DNA of 64,000 bases from contig QJNS01000311.1 of the NCBI GenBank assembly GCA_004154925.1, positions 17,414 through 81,413 on the forward strand, read 5' to 3'. The notes under the pieces were generated by a model, which did not search any database, had not been told where the DNA came from, and was given only the letters and a program-made list of their open reading frames with translations. Of the stretch, positions 35,888-47,128 are shown in pieces (the first letter of the stretch is position 1; each line of letters opens with the position of its first letter). This stretch comes from Monosporascus cannonballus. Taxonomy: Eukaryota; Ascomycota; Sordariomycetes; Xylariales. A program made the translations under genes and the position numbers.

Positions 35888-38246
35888 TATAATACGTTAA
35901 CGTTTTTATTATTTTTTATTTCATCGATATTTTTATTTATTTAAAAGAGGAAAAATCAAATATAAAATACGTAAATAAAGCCTTTTAAAATGTATAAAAC
36001 GTTAAATTGTCAGTTTACGTAAAAAGAATTAGGTTTATAAATAAGAAATAAAATATTTAAAATATACTATAGTGCTTAATTAAATATTTAAAAGAATATT
36101 TAAAACAACTATTATAACTATAAAATAATATAGGTTAATGGTTAATAAAAAGAATAGAAATATATGTCGAATTTCTCAATTATTATAACAAATATATCCG
36201 AAATTTTAATAAAATCATGATATTTTTAATTAATTTTGTTACAACAAATTAAATAAATATTCTAAAAAACCATTTTAAAAAATTACAAATATAATTGTTA
36301 ACGAATTAATATTAATTATATATAGTTTATATATATTATGAATTAAAACCCGATATTGCGAATTATATATTAAATATATTAATTAAATAATAAAATAAAG
36401 TAAATTATAGTTTATTGATTTTTTTACATAAATTAAAAAGAACCAAGTTTAATTACGATATTTTAAATGAAAGATCTATAATTATTATAATACCTTTTCA
36501 AAAATTTAAGTTTTTTTTGGAAAGAAGAGTCTTTATAAAATTAAAGTTTATACCGAGTATTAAAATTTTACACGTTTTATTATAACTAATAAGTTTACGG
36601 AACGATAATTATAATACAAAAACGAAATAAAAATTCCAATTTTCATATCATTTGTAGAAAAGGTTCAAAAAATAACAAAATGAATATTTTAAGAACATAA
36701 TCACATTTCGAAAGCAATTAAATCAAGATTATTTATATAATTTTCGATATTATTTTAAAATGTTATTGAGAGCAATATTAAATTAAAATAATGCGCCCAG
36801 TATTATATAATATATATCAGAAAATGAGAAACTATTACAATACTCTAATAAATATATAAATAAATACATTATTTATTATAAAATATATATAAATATTAGG
36901 AATAAAAACATCTTAAAATCTAAAACACCCTTAAATAAATACTAACGTATTTATTACTTCTTTAAAATAAAATAATAATTTAAAAAATGCGACAATAATA
37001 GAATTCATATAATAAAATTAGAATAAAACTAAATAAACCTTGTAAAGGATTATAATTATTATTAATTATAAACGGATTATAGGATTTGGTATTTATAAAT
37101 TCATTTATTAAATCTTTTCATCCAAATGTTTCTCTACAAAAGTTTAATATAATAATATTTTCGTTTTCATTGACAGATTTACGAAGATTTGTAATTTTTT
37201 ACCTTATTAAAAAATACCAATATTAAAAAACATATATCTTTTAAAAACGCATTCTTAACATATATGAATTATTATTTAAAATTATTTTTAATAAAGGAAT
37301 TATATTTATTTTTAAATTTTGTAAGTTTTTACAATAGAAATCGATCTAAATTCTAAATTATTTAACGTATTTAAATCTTAAACAAACGAATATGTATAAT
37401 AATTAAAACAAAAATTCAAAATATACCTCAAAATATTATATTAATTGCAAATAAAATAATGAAGTTAAAACTATATCTGTAATTTAATTAATAATTAATA
37501 TTCACCGTTATAGATATATTAAAATAACTGTAACAAACTGAAATTTTAATTTTATACCAAATATTTACAAAAATACATATAATAAATTTATTAACATAAA
37601 ATCAATATTTAAGTTGAGTAAAGTTAAACAATTATATTAAAAATTAAAGATAAACTTAAAATTTGTTAGTAATTAAATAAATAAATATTATAATTAAGAG
37701 AGATAAAAAATATTAATTTGTTAAATAGGACAAATAATTTTTTTTATTAAAAGAAATATCTGAATAAAGAAACATAATAAAAATCTGAATTTTAATATAT
37801 CGGTCCTTATAAGATTATCAGAAAGTATCTTAAAAATTTATTATGAATTGGAATTGCTAATAAAAACGAAAACTTTTCAATGTTCTAAATCTTTTAGTTA
37901 AATTAATAATAAATATTACCAAGATTTATACGAAACGAAATAATTTAAAAGACAACAATAAAATTATATACGAAATAAAGAAATTTTTCAATATACAAAA
38001 TGGATTTACTTAATACCTAATTTAATGAAAAAACTATCCAAATTTCGAAAATGCTTAAAAATTTATTAAAAATCTAATTAACGTTTAATATTTATTTCAA
38101 AAGCTTTATTAATAATAATAAAATTACTAAAAGAATTGATTAAAGCTGATAAAGGTTTAATCCGATAAGCCAAAACTAAATAAATTAAAGGAAATAACGG
38201 TTTACGTTAATATAATTACCGCAGTGTTAACGATAACTTATTTTTG

Positions 38247-38373
38247 TTGCGGCACAGAAGAACGAGAGTCTAGCCATTACACCACTAAAAGTGGAACGTT
38301 GTCAGGTCGAGCTCTGACCGCCTTGTTCTGCCCTATATACCTGCAAGGTGCCACTTGGGACTGTGACAATTTT
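38247..38373 (-). mobile_element. 127-bp GC-normal insert with tRNA-like 3' part and 10-bp TSD
   Basis: Perfect CTTATTTTTG repeats flank it (38237-38246 and 38374-38383) inside mutated element F. On the minus strand the last ~45 bp reads TTTTAGTGGTGTAATGGC then TAGACTCTCGTTCTT, like a tRNA D arm plus 5' anticodon stem. A GTCAG...CTGAC stem with a CTCGA loop (T-arm-like) lies just before. Same size and layout as 30565-30690 but a different sequence. Short CACAG/CTGTG end inversions leave a MITE as an alternative. Confidence 0.5.
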
Positions 38374-38853
38374 CTTATTTTTGCTTTTAATTTTTTAACT
38401 TATTTAAGAATTAAAAGCCGTATTATACTATTATATTGTTTTTAAAATAATTTAAGACTTTCTATTTACGTAATCCGATAAACCGCATTAAAACCTTATT
38501 TTTGTAAATATTGATATTAAATTTCAAGTTAACGACATTAAAAATTTAGTGAATGTTTTTTCGTTACAACTTTTTCATATTTAAAATATTAATATTTATA
38601 ACGAATATTTTTTAAAACAAATAATACAATATTTATTTTATCGTAATATTGATTATGAATTATATATTTCTTATTACGCAAAATATTTTTTATTATATCG
38701 TATTATAAAAGTTTCGAAAACCTCTACTAGGTTAATACGACAAAATGTGGAAAAACGGGGTTTACAACGAATTTTGGAAATACGGAAAGCTCTGATTAAA
38801 AAATATTTATTAAAAAAAAATCTTAAAACAAAATTTCGGAAAAAAGGAAATCG

Positions 38854-39234
38854 TATTACGATCTAATAGGTTTAGATTTACGAAAACGGTTATAACAATA
38901 AAAATAAAATATCTTACATTAGAAATTGCGTAACAAATAATTATTAATATATTTATAATTATAAAGAAACAGTAGTAAATATTAAAAATTATAATTACTG
39001 CAAATAACGTAATTAAAAATAGTTAATAAAATAATAAAACATTACATATACATTCGTTATTTCTATAATTTAAATAAAAACAATTTATCATATAATTTCG
39101 ATACGTAAATTATTGTTGGTATTATAAAACGTAACACGTAAATATATTTATTAATTAAAATTCTGTAATATTTTTACAAATATAAACTCGTACGGCTTAG
39201 ATATCATAATTGGTTAAACCGTTTAGCTTTTATA
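38854..39234 (+). repeat. 3' LTR of element F (D-type)
   Basis: 381 bp, aligned to 25172-25558: TATTACGATCTAATAGG versus TATTACGATTTGACAAG at the start, and AAACTCGTACGGCTTAGAT.. near the end. More mutated than D. Confidence 0.8.
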
Positions 39235-39239
39235 AAAAT

Positions 39240-39586
39240 GGACAAAAATATTTAAATTATAAGCCGTTATAATAATAATTTATTTATTACAACGTAAATA
39301 ACGTTTTTAAATTTAATTTATAAAAATAAATAATAATAATAAATTTAATATATAAATAAAATAATTATTTTGAACTATTTTAAATCATTTTTAAACCGAA
39401 ATTAAAATATAAAATATTGATTTGCTCCAAAAAATATATATTATTTGTATAACATAATAATTATTTACAAAAATTACATAAGTTTAAAATTTACTTATTT
39501 CGTTAATAAATAACCGTAAATATTTAACAAGTTTTTAATATTACTTATTAAGCACCCGCAAATAATGCTAAGAACTTATTAGATAT
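39240..39586. mobile_element. RIP-mutated interior side of a second hAT-like element (copy 2)
   Basis: AT-rich. The stretch just before the solo LTR (GCTAAGAACTTATTAGATAT) aligns with GGCAGGACCCATTGGGTAC of copy 1 (about 55622-55640), differing mostly by C-to-T and G-to-A. It is continuous with 39983-40105 across the solo LTR. The left end was not found. Confidence 0.6.
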
Positions 39587-39982
39587 TGTGACGGCTAGGC
39601 GGCTTAACCAATTATTAAACCTAAGTCGTACGGGTTTATGTTACCAGGAGTATTATAGGAGTTTAAACAATAAATATAATAACGTATTACGTCTCGTAAT
39701 ACCAAAGGTATTTTGGGTGACGAAATTATATTGCAAACTGGTGCTATCTCAACTATGGAAATAATGAACGTATATATCCTTATCTTGGGTCAAAGTGCTT
39801 AAGCGGCTCAAACCTTTAAGCCCTTTGAGCCCTTTGAGTCCTTCTGCTGGCTTAAGGGGCTCAAGGTGCTTGGCACTTTGAGACCTTTGAGCCAGTTACG
39901 TGATGTCTTGGCTTGGGTTGAATTTAACCTTTCCTGTGGCCCCGACTGTTTGTAAGGAAGCCAAGACCATTAGGTCATAACA
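39587..39982 (-). repeat. solo LTR of the element A family, lightly mutated
   Basis: 396 bp, TGTGACGGCTAGG...AGGTCATAACA, with flanks GATAT (39582-39586) and GATAC (39983-39987), a 5-bp TSD with one C-to-T. U3 has the CTTTGAGCC/CTTAAGGGG repeats of family A. It is the best-preserved member, showing AGTTTGCAATA where the transcript probably starts. Confidence 0.88.
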
Positions 39983-40105
39983 GATACTCGTAGGTAATTC
40001 TAACTTATGCCAAGGACCTATGGGTAACCCATGGGTCCTTGGCATTACCCGCGGGTACCCGTGGGCCGTGGGTAATTTTCGGTGGGTGGTTCCTCCCTCA
40101 CCCTA
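39983..40105. mobile_element. right terminus of hAT-like element copy 2
   Basis: Nearly identical to 55636-55758: a CCAAGGACC(C/T)ATGGGT...CCATGGGTCCTTGG palindrome, GGGTACCCGTGGG, CGGTGGGTGGTTCCTCCC, ending CCCTCACCCTA. The young solo LTR separates this GC-normal end from its mutated interior. Confidence 0.8.
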
Positions 40106-40344
40106 GGTGCGATACCATACCAAATAAAGGAAAAATTACTTTCTAAGTGGACGATATATGTGCCGTTACTAGGCTACACAAAAGCAGAACACGTGGAAGA
40201 ACATACGCAATTATCCTAATAGAAGAACACAACTGATGCCCCCTATATCTGACATACCCATCCCGATGTCATAAGCCCCAACTCCTACCTATCGCGTTTT
40301 AAGGTCGCCATCCAGGTTCGTGAAGTGCAACCATCTTCGTAGAG

Positions 40345-41220
40345 CTTATCATGAAAGAAACCGCTATCGACGGAATGCCCCATATAGTATTCTTCACTGA
40401 TGCATCGACGGGTCACTAAAGAAATAAGAGGCAATTTCTGGAGCAGATATCGCCTACAGGTTCAGTCAGCTCCGCAGTTCGCTATGGAACGACCTATCAT
40501 TCGCTTTGATCAAAATTACGGATTCATTCATAACAGAACTCATAGCTATCAACTTGGCTTTAGAGAGCACCACAAATCTGGCTGAACTCCGTCATCAACG
40601 TCTAATTGGGTACCACAGCACACACGACGCATCCCCGGCTAAAGTGTATATCGTCACGGATTCAAGAGCTGTCCTTGAGTGCTCGAACTGTGGTGAAGAA
40701 GACCGTACCACCCAGATGCTCGCACACCACTAATTCAAAGAGGTCGCCCGCCAACTCGGCCGCGTTGCCACACTCCGAAACTAGCTGGATTTCACTGGAC
40801 CAAAGGGCATGTGGGTACTAAAGACAATCACCTCGCAGACTCCCTCGCTAAAGGAGCAGCTAACTGGTAGCTAAGCAGGTATGGGACTTCGGGCTTTGGA
40901 ACAGAATACAACGTCATTCCAGCACCGAAGAGACACTGTTCACAAGAGGGGCTAGCCAAAGCAAGAACATCAGCGCAGGTAACCAGACGGTGATCGGAGG
41001 GACCAAGACTGCAAACAGCTATATCTATAATCTCACCCCGCGACGCATCCTGGACAAGAAGATGAACACACATAAGCTTAAAACAAACGTAGAACCAACG
41101 TGACGGAATAAGATTCTAGACGTCTATAAGGATAAGACAACAATAAGCGGACTATAGCAACTTTATGTATCATCTTGAAACTCAGTAGGTCATTGGGACC
41201 GCACATGTTCTTGTCTGAGG
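40345..41220 (+). pseudogene. decayed non-LTR retrotransposon (LINE) ORF2 C-terminus with RNase H
   Basis: Pieces in three plus frames line up as RNase H I: VFFTDASTGH (first catalytic Asp) near 40390, TELIAINLALE (catalytic Glu) near 40530, VYIVTDSRAVLE (catalytic Asp) near 40655, and FHWTKGHVGTKDNHLADSLA (catalytic His and last Asp) at about 40788-40850. This arrangement at the end of a LINE ORF2 is typical of fungal Tad1-like or I-like elements. Frameshifts between pieces and stops make it dead. Composition is normal, so loss is by indels more than RIP. The tail near 41170-41215 resembles 41760-41812. Confidence 0.75.
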
Positions 41221-41509
41221 ACAGTCCTCAGAGTTCCTCTCCGGATCCAGCCATTCATTCAGTCTAAGTTCGGCGTTTCAATCCCATGTATAGTCAGGGC
41301 TATACATGCCCCGCCTTATGTTTTGTATTCTCAATGCGTACGTAGCTATCTAGAATCCCCTAAAGACCATGGACCAGTTTATCATATAGCTTAGGTTAAG
41401 TCTTCTCCCTCCTCGTTAGGTTTTCATGGCGGAGTTTTATAATACGACATGTATTCTAATGCTAGTACGAATCGTCAGTCAGTATACAACTCAGCAGGGT
41501 TAATCTGAG

Positions 41510-41815
41510 GTCGATCTTCATTTGACCAAGGGGCATGCGGGTGGCAGAGGCGTGTCCTGAACGGACTTACTTGCTGGGGCAGCTGTTAGATGGTATGTAG
41601 GCCATGATGGAATTCTGAATTTGGAGCTCAGTACGAAGCAATATCAGCAGCATAGGGCGTCGGTAGGGGAAGGAAGCGTAGAGCCAGTGAGTGGGGCTGG
41701 GTTGTAATCAGTGAGGAGAGGAACGCTGGGAGTGTAGGTATGCTGTAAATCCTCTGCACCATTTGAAAGCCAAGAGATCACTGGGACGGCTCATGAACAT
41801 GTCCTAGCGCTGTTA
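41510..41815 (+). pseudogene. second decayed LINE RNase H C-terminus
   Basis: LHLTKGHAGGRG at 41519-41555 is the RNase H His motif (compare HWTKGHVGTKDN at 40788). Then comes a possible LAGAAVRWY, and a KRSLGRLMNMS string that matches the tail of the first copy. Only the last part of RNase H and the following segment survive. Confidence 0.5.
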
Positions 41816-43200
41816 CATATGCTACGGTACCGCTGCTGAGTACTACCCTCACCTTACTATGAGGGGGTCAACCAGCAGATGAGGTTCTACCGCGAGAAGC
41901 TACGTCTCAGCATCAAGCGCCTCAAGACCATTAACTACAACAATAACGACATGACTGCGTCCTAAGGCACCCCTTCGAGCCTACTACCTGACTCGTCTGG
42001 GCCACTGAGCGCTGTACAAGGGGAATCTCACAATGGATTGAGACATCATTCCCCTTACTAAGCGTAACGCGGTCGTGGCTGTGTGAGTTGATCGATATTA
42101 GTTCAGTCCTCTCGGTCGCATTAGGCGAGATGGAAGTCCCCCACCGGTGTGCATTAACGCCTAGCTCCGAGGATACAGCCTTGGCTAGTATATCGACCTT
42201 CAGGATCCATAGACCTGTCAGAGAAGAAATGGAATATAGATGGAGATAATTCCGGCCGGTCGACAATTTGGGCCAAGTACAATATGCAGGATCTACTGTT
42301 ATTCGGAAGCCTGGAATTCAATGACAATGCTGCCTTAGGTAAAGGAAGACAGGTGTCTATGCTCAAGCGGTGCAGCTGACGCCCCAGCAGGTTGGGTTAC
42401 ATCGATGCCGACCTAACTCTAGTGTGTTTTCGAGTTCAATGGACGCTGACTGCAGAAACGAGTAATTAAGGTCCCTCATGATTAAGGCCTGTCTCCGAAG
42501 GGGTTAACAGCTGCGTGTTGAATCTTCTGGCTACAACCTGGACGTCTCCATGGGGCTTCGTAACATGGCTTGTTAACAGCTTTGTAGTTCGCCTTATTCA
42601 CTCCAGGTGGCTTCTGCAGCTGGTTAATTAGAACTCCACCTATTCCAATGCCAGTTAGGTGGAGGACCAACTTGTAAGAGTCAAGGCTCAGGAAGCCATG
42701 CTACTGTTTGGGTAGCTCGACTCTACCCGTAAAGATCCTTTAAATGCTGAGTGGCCACTCAGGTCAGATTCATTACCTCCCTGGGGCTGCAAGGTTGTAG
42801 TAAGAAATATTGACACATTCATGGACCTTTTATGGGTCCTCAGTATGTCAAAGTCTTGCTACGACGTCGGTGCCATCTAACTCGGTGAAACCGACATTAC
42901 TTTATCTTTTGCGGGGCCTTTGGTGATCATGCTGTGTCGCCAATGGAACACAGCTAGGATAATGAATCTCTCTCATTTTTGTAATCTATCATCTACATAC
43001 TCTCTCGCCTTCTTTTGCACTCTGGCTCTGTGATTTAATCACATTTGTCGAATGCCCAAGCTCCTCCGCTTGGCAGCGAGCCAAGAGAGGAAGTCGGGAC
43101 GAAGCCAAGATTACGTCTGCCCAGCCAATACAACGCAAAGCTTTTCTGTTGTAACTGATGCGGTGGGCGAGGATTTCCCCCTAAGAGACGAATAGTACAT
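41816..43200. other. GC-normal intergenic region
   Basis: Short overlapping frames on both strands (for example minus 41931-42266 and 42482-42670) with no domain I recognise. Probably old transposon debris. Confidence 0.4.
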
Positions 43201-43853
43201 TAGCGTCTCGGCGCGGCTGGGCGGATGCCGCAACTTCGACCTCTGCCGTGGGGCTGCCGAGAGCCCCACCCATGTTCACCTTCAGTGGTCGGGCGAAGAC
43301 AGTGAGGATCGCCGTGGCTGCCGAGCCTCAGATGTTCCGTCACGTCCGAGTGGGGTCCGCCAGGACCCTTGACCGTCCCCGCCATCCCAAAAAAACGCAG
43401 TTTAATTCGTTTCCTCTCCGCGCTATCAAGCCCCATGGGAATACTTCCTTTCTCCTATCTCGGATACGATCGGCAACATCCCCGATATAACGGACGAACG
43501 AAACTTGTCCTATCCCCTTGGAGGCGGTTCAGACGGCTCGGCCGACCCAGAATAATGCTGCTGCTCGAACTTTGCTGCGCTTGGCGAGCGGTCGGGCCGT
43601 CCATGCTTACTCCTTCACTGCGGCTCACGTTACACCGTCCATCATCCGACATAAAATTCTGTCGGATGCTACGTATACTAAGTGCTGTGGAGGGTTGACG
43701 TTTGTGCATCATATAACATCGAGTACCCGCCCCCAGATTTTTCGGGCTCCCCCACAATCATTTCTCCTGCTTGATATCACCCCTAGCAGGAGTCGTTTGA
43801 CACCGTCAGACCAACATAGCTCGTGTTTGAATGTTCTCCCGGACACCGTGAAT
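43201..43853 (+). other. upstream region / probable 5' UTR of the MFS gene
   Basis: The frame of exon 1 is open upstream to 43518, but the N-terminal extension it would add (Thr/Ser/Arg-rich, no similarity) is unlike transporters of this type. I take it as promoter and 5' leader. No clear TATA box. Confidence 0.45.
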
Positions 43854-46000
43854 ATGCCGGATCCAAAGGTCGATACCGAGGCTCCCGAGCCTGGCTTCCG
43901 CGAACATGAAGGGTCCACTCAGCACCTCGAGGTTGGTCTCAAGACTACCGTCGCTGCCAAATTGCGCAACCCCCTTTTGGGCATGTCCGAAGCAGACGTG
44001 CTCGCTGATGTCGATAGATGGGTGGAAGCAAAAGGACTCGAGGAGCATCGTGAAGCCTTCCACAAGGGTGGCTTGATCGCTCGAGTTCAACATCGTCAAG
44101 ATGGGTTCGAGGATATCTCGATGTTGTCGCAAGGCGAGAAGCAAATTCTGCGGGACGAGATCGTTCACAAATGGCGGCATCCCTTCATGCTATACTTCCT
44201 CTGTGTTCTTTGTGCAGGTAATCTTGGAGCCCTGCACCCAGTTGAAGAGTGTACCCCTGATATCTGTATTCTTAGGATCGGCCATCGTTCAGGGAATGGA
44301 CCAAAGTGCAGTGAATGGTGCCCAACAGTTCTACTTTGAAGAGTTCGAAATCGAGAACGAGTGGCTGCAAGGCATGTTGAATGGTGCCCCTTACCTGTGT
44401 TCTGCCTTGATTGGTTGCTGGACAAATTCGCCTTTAAACAAGGCATTTGGCCGTCGAGGCACTATCTTCATCAGCTGTATGTGGGAATCATCCTTATTCG
44501 GCCATGTGACGGACTGACAAGCCCATTAGGTTTTGTCTCCTTTGCCGCATCCATTTGGATGGCTGTTGCTCATACGTAAGAAGCCCCACCCTATTACACA
44601 TTGAAGTGGTGATACTTACGATGATAACTCTAGATGGTGGAATCTTCTTCTTGGTCGTTTCTTCTTGGGGTTTGCCGTCGGTGCTAAGTCTAGCACCACC
44701 CCGGTTTATTCGGCGGAATCCACGCCAAAGACCATCCGTGGCGCATTAACCATGCAATGGCAAATGTGGACTGCGTTCGGCATTATGTTGGGTTTCGTCG
44801 TCTCTGTTGCGTTCCAGAACATTACGGTCCCGACATGGGCCGCGTATGCGAACTGGCGGTGGATGCTCGCGTCAACTTCTATCCCCCCTTTCTTTGTCAT
44901 GATCCAGGTCTACCTATGTCCTGAGAGTCCTCGATGGTGGGTTATAACGTGGGGATACTTTGGATGACAGCAGCTGACTTCGATCAGGTACATGGAGAAG
45001 GGCAGGTTCGACAAGGCTTTCGAATCATTGAGGTCGCTCCGATTCTCCGAGATCCAAGCCGCAAGAGACATGTACTACGCAGCTAAGCTCCTCGAAGTCG
45101 AGGAATCTCAGCGCTCCAAGAGACGCGGGATCTTCTACGAGTTCTTCAGGATCCGCCGCAACCGCCGAGCGGCGCAGTCCGCTTTCTTCGTCATGTTCAT
45201 GCAGCAATTCTGCGGTGTCAACGTTATCGCCTATTATAGTTCCGCCATCTTCGAGGCCGCCAACTTCCCCCGCTCCCAGGCGCTTCTGGTGTCACTTGGT
45301 ACAGGCGCGGTCAACTTTCTCTTCGCCATCCCGGCTATATATACTATTGACACTTTCGGACGCCGGAACCTCCTGCTCACTACCTTCCCACTTATGAGCC
45401 TGTGCCTGTTCTTTACCGGTTTCAGTTTCTGGATTCCGAGGGGCCCAGCTCAGCTTGCCTGCGTTGCCACTGGCATCTATCTGTTCATGGTTGTCTATAG
45501 TCCCGGTGAAGGTCCCGTGCCGTTCACGTACTCTGCCGAGGCCTTCCCGCTCTACATTCGCGACACTGGGATGAGTTTCGCAACTGCGACGTGCTGGCTT
45601 TTCAACTTCGTCATCTCGTTGACTTGGCCGGCGCTCCAGAAGGCCTTTAAAGAACAGGGCGCGTTCTCTTGGTACGCCGCCTGGAACCTGTTCGGCTTTG
45701 TCTACGCCTATTTTTTACTCCCGGAAACGAAGGCGAGTAAACTCTTATGTGATTTAGTGCTTACAGACAGGGAACTAACTTCATCTTTAGAACCTCACGC
45801 TCGAAGAGTTAGATGCCGTGTTCGACGTCGGTAACCGTATGCATGCGAAGTACTACACGGATAAACTACCATGGTACTTCAAGAAGCATATCCTTCGCCA
45901 AGACGTTGCACCGTTCCCTGAGCTTTACCAGACGCAGCAGGAGGACGAAGGGTTCCACCACAAGAGTGAATCTGGTTCCGGCTCCGAGGGGGCTAAGTAA
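43854..46000 (+). CDS. MFS sugar porter (sugar/polyol transporter, inositol-transporter-like)
   Basis: Six exons: 43854-44217, 44276-44476, 44530-44575, 44634-44936, 44988-45732, 45791-46000. They join in frame to 622 codons ending in TAA. Four introns are GT-AG (51-58 nt); the last (45733-45790) is GC-AG (AAG|GCGAGT...TTAG), the only join giving PETK-NLTLEELD. Residues 1-121 form a long cytosolic N-terminus (SEADVLADVDRWVEAKGLEE). Sugar-porter signatures follow: VQGMDQSAVNGAQ in TM1-2, GRRGT near 180, PESPRW at 300-305, QQFCGVNVIAYYSS near 377, DTFGRRN, GPVPFTYSAEAFPLYIR and PETK at 550-553. About 12 membrane segments are expected. It should act at the plasma membrane as a proton-coupled importer of a sugar or polyol. 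The substrate cannot be read from sequence. Start chosen because MPDPKVDTEAPEPG fits N-termini of this fungal subgroup. Intact and without RIP damage although repeats lie within 4 kb on both sides. Confidence 0.92.
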
Positions 46001-46762
46001 TCACACAATTGGACACCGAAGTCCTCGCCACCAGGTGGATAAGAGCACGTATATGTGGGAGGATAGATTTAATAGATATCATGAATGTATTCTGACCTTT
46101 GTGGTATCAACTCGCCCTGTTGCTCTGCCGCATGGGTCTTCCGCTATTATATCTGAACCTGTACCTCCTCACGGTGGATTGATTGCTATAAGCTATATTT
46201 TTCCATATTCTTAAGCTGTAACACACTCCTTGAGGATGGCAACGTGCTAAACAAGCTGCTTTTGATCAGAAATGTCGTCAGTTGCTCGATAAGGTACACC
46301 CATAGCTCTTAAGCGGCAATGACAGACTGAGTCATATTTGCTACATCCTTATTCGTATCGGCATTTTAAGGCAAATTAACTCCGTGGTGGGCTTTCGGTC
46401 ACAGAAGCATCTTCGAAATCATTCAGCGCAATATCGTAACCGTATTCCTGTGCTACCAACAATTCGAGTATACGTAAGAGGCCCAACCTTTATAGCGAAC
46501 GCACTAAGTAGGAAGGGGTCTTGATTGCAAGTGGACCATCAAGTAAGCAAATCATGGCTCGTTCTTCAAGCTTCGAGTAAATTCATACCTCGGATGCCAT
46601 GCGTGACAAAGTTACATATTCGGCACTGTTCACTACCACCTATGCAATAAATCCACCGTTACGCGAGAGACTGGAGTGCTAACAGCAGCAATCCTGAGAC
46701 ATTCAATCACTTTCAATTGTTTCTGTCGGCAATTGGATTAAAACACCTTCACTCGTCACGGA
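46001..46762. other. intergenic, no gene seen
   Basis: Holds the MFS 3' UTR. GC-normal, with no domain-bearing frame and no clear repeat ends. Confidence 0.5.
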
Positions 46763-47128
46763 TTGGACACTCAGCTTCCATCACCCAATCCTGGAGCGCT
46801 TGCTCCGAAGGTGAGACAAGCTTCGGAGAAGCAGAAGGCTAACCCGGAGATAATGGCCCAGCAGCGCCATGAATTCGAGATCATGGAGGGTAAGAAGGCG
46901 GATGAAGAGGCGAGGCGGCGCGTCCTCAGACGAATCGAAGAGAACAAGAGCAACTGTAAGAACTGCCAAGGGTACGAGAGGGTAGCCCGTCAGCAGGCAA
47001 CCGTGAAGGGCGCAAAGAAGGCGGGTTCCACTGAACTCCGGGAGCTGGGTATGGAGTCGGAAGGCGCCAAGCCTGGGAGTGGAGACCGAAGGGCCAATCG
47101 GAGCCATAAGAAGCGCTTGCAGGGCTGA
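46763..47128 (+). CDS. hypothetical Lys/Glu/Arg-rich small protein
   Basis: 121 codons, MDTQLPSPNPGALAPKVRQA followed by a predicted coiled helix (residues about 20-65) and one CKNC pair near 70. No family recognised. The basic, charged, helical composition resembles tails of transposon-encoded proteins. A second short frame of 39 codons follows at 47144-47263 (MSGELKTLWELWTEEGMSD), just before the large element at 47289. Either could be part of a gene cut by that insertion. Coding status unproven. Confidence 0.3.
   Translation: MDTQLPSPNPGALAPKVRQASEKQKANPEIMAQQRHEFEIMEGKKADEEARRRVLRRIEENKSNCKNCQGYERVARQQATVKGAKKAGSTELRELGMESEGAKPGSGDRRANRSHKKRLQG

Larger units (their letters stand above)
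35888..39234 (+). mobile_element. Element F: 3' half of a forward Ty3/gypsy retrotransposon
   Basis: Starts in reverse transcriptase (a mutated FIDIFIYLK version of the YLDDILIFS strand near 35930) and runs through RNase H (36430-36690, HKLKRTKFNYDILNE and FQKFKFFLERR), integrase and a chromodomain-like tail (near 38010) to a D-type LTR at 38854-39234 preceded by GGAAAAAAGGAAA. The 5' half and 5' LTR are absent. The right flank is AAAAT. CpG loss is intermediate to strong. Confidence 0.75.

Noticed and set aside
43518..43853. Upstream extension of MFS exon 1
   Set aside because: Open frame but no transporter-like sequence. The downstream ATG at 43854 gives a typical N-terminus.
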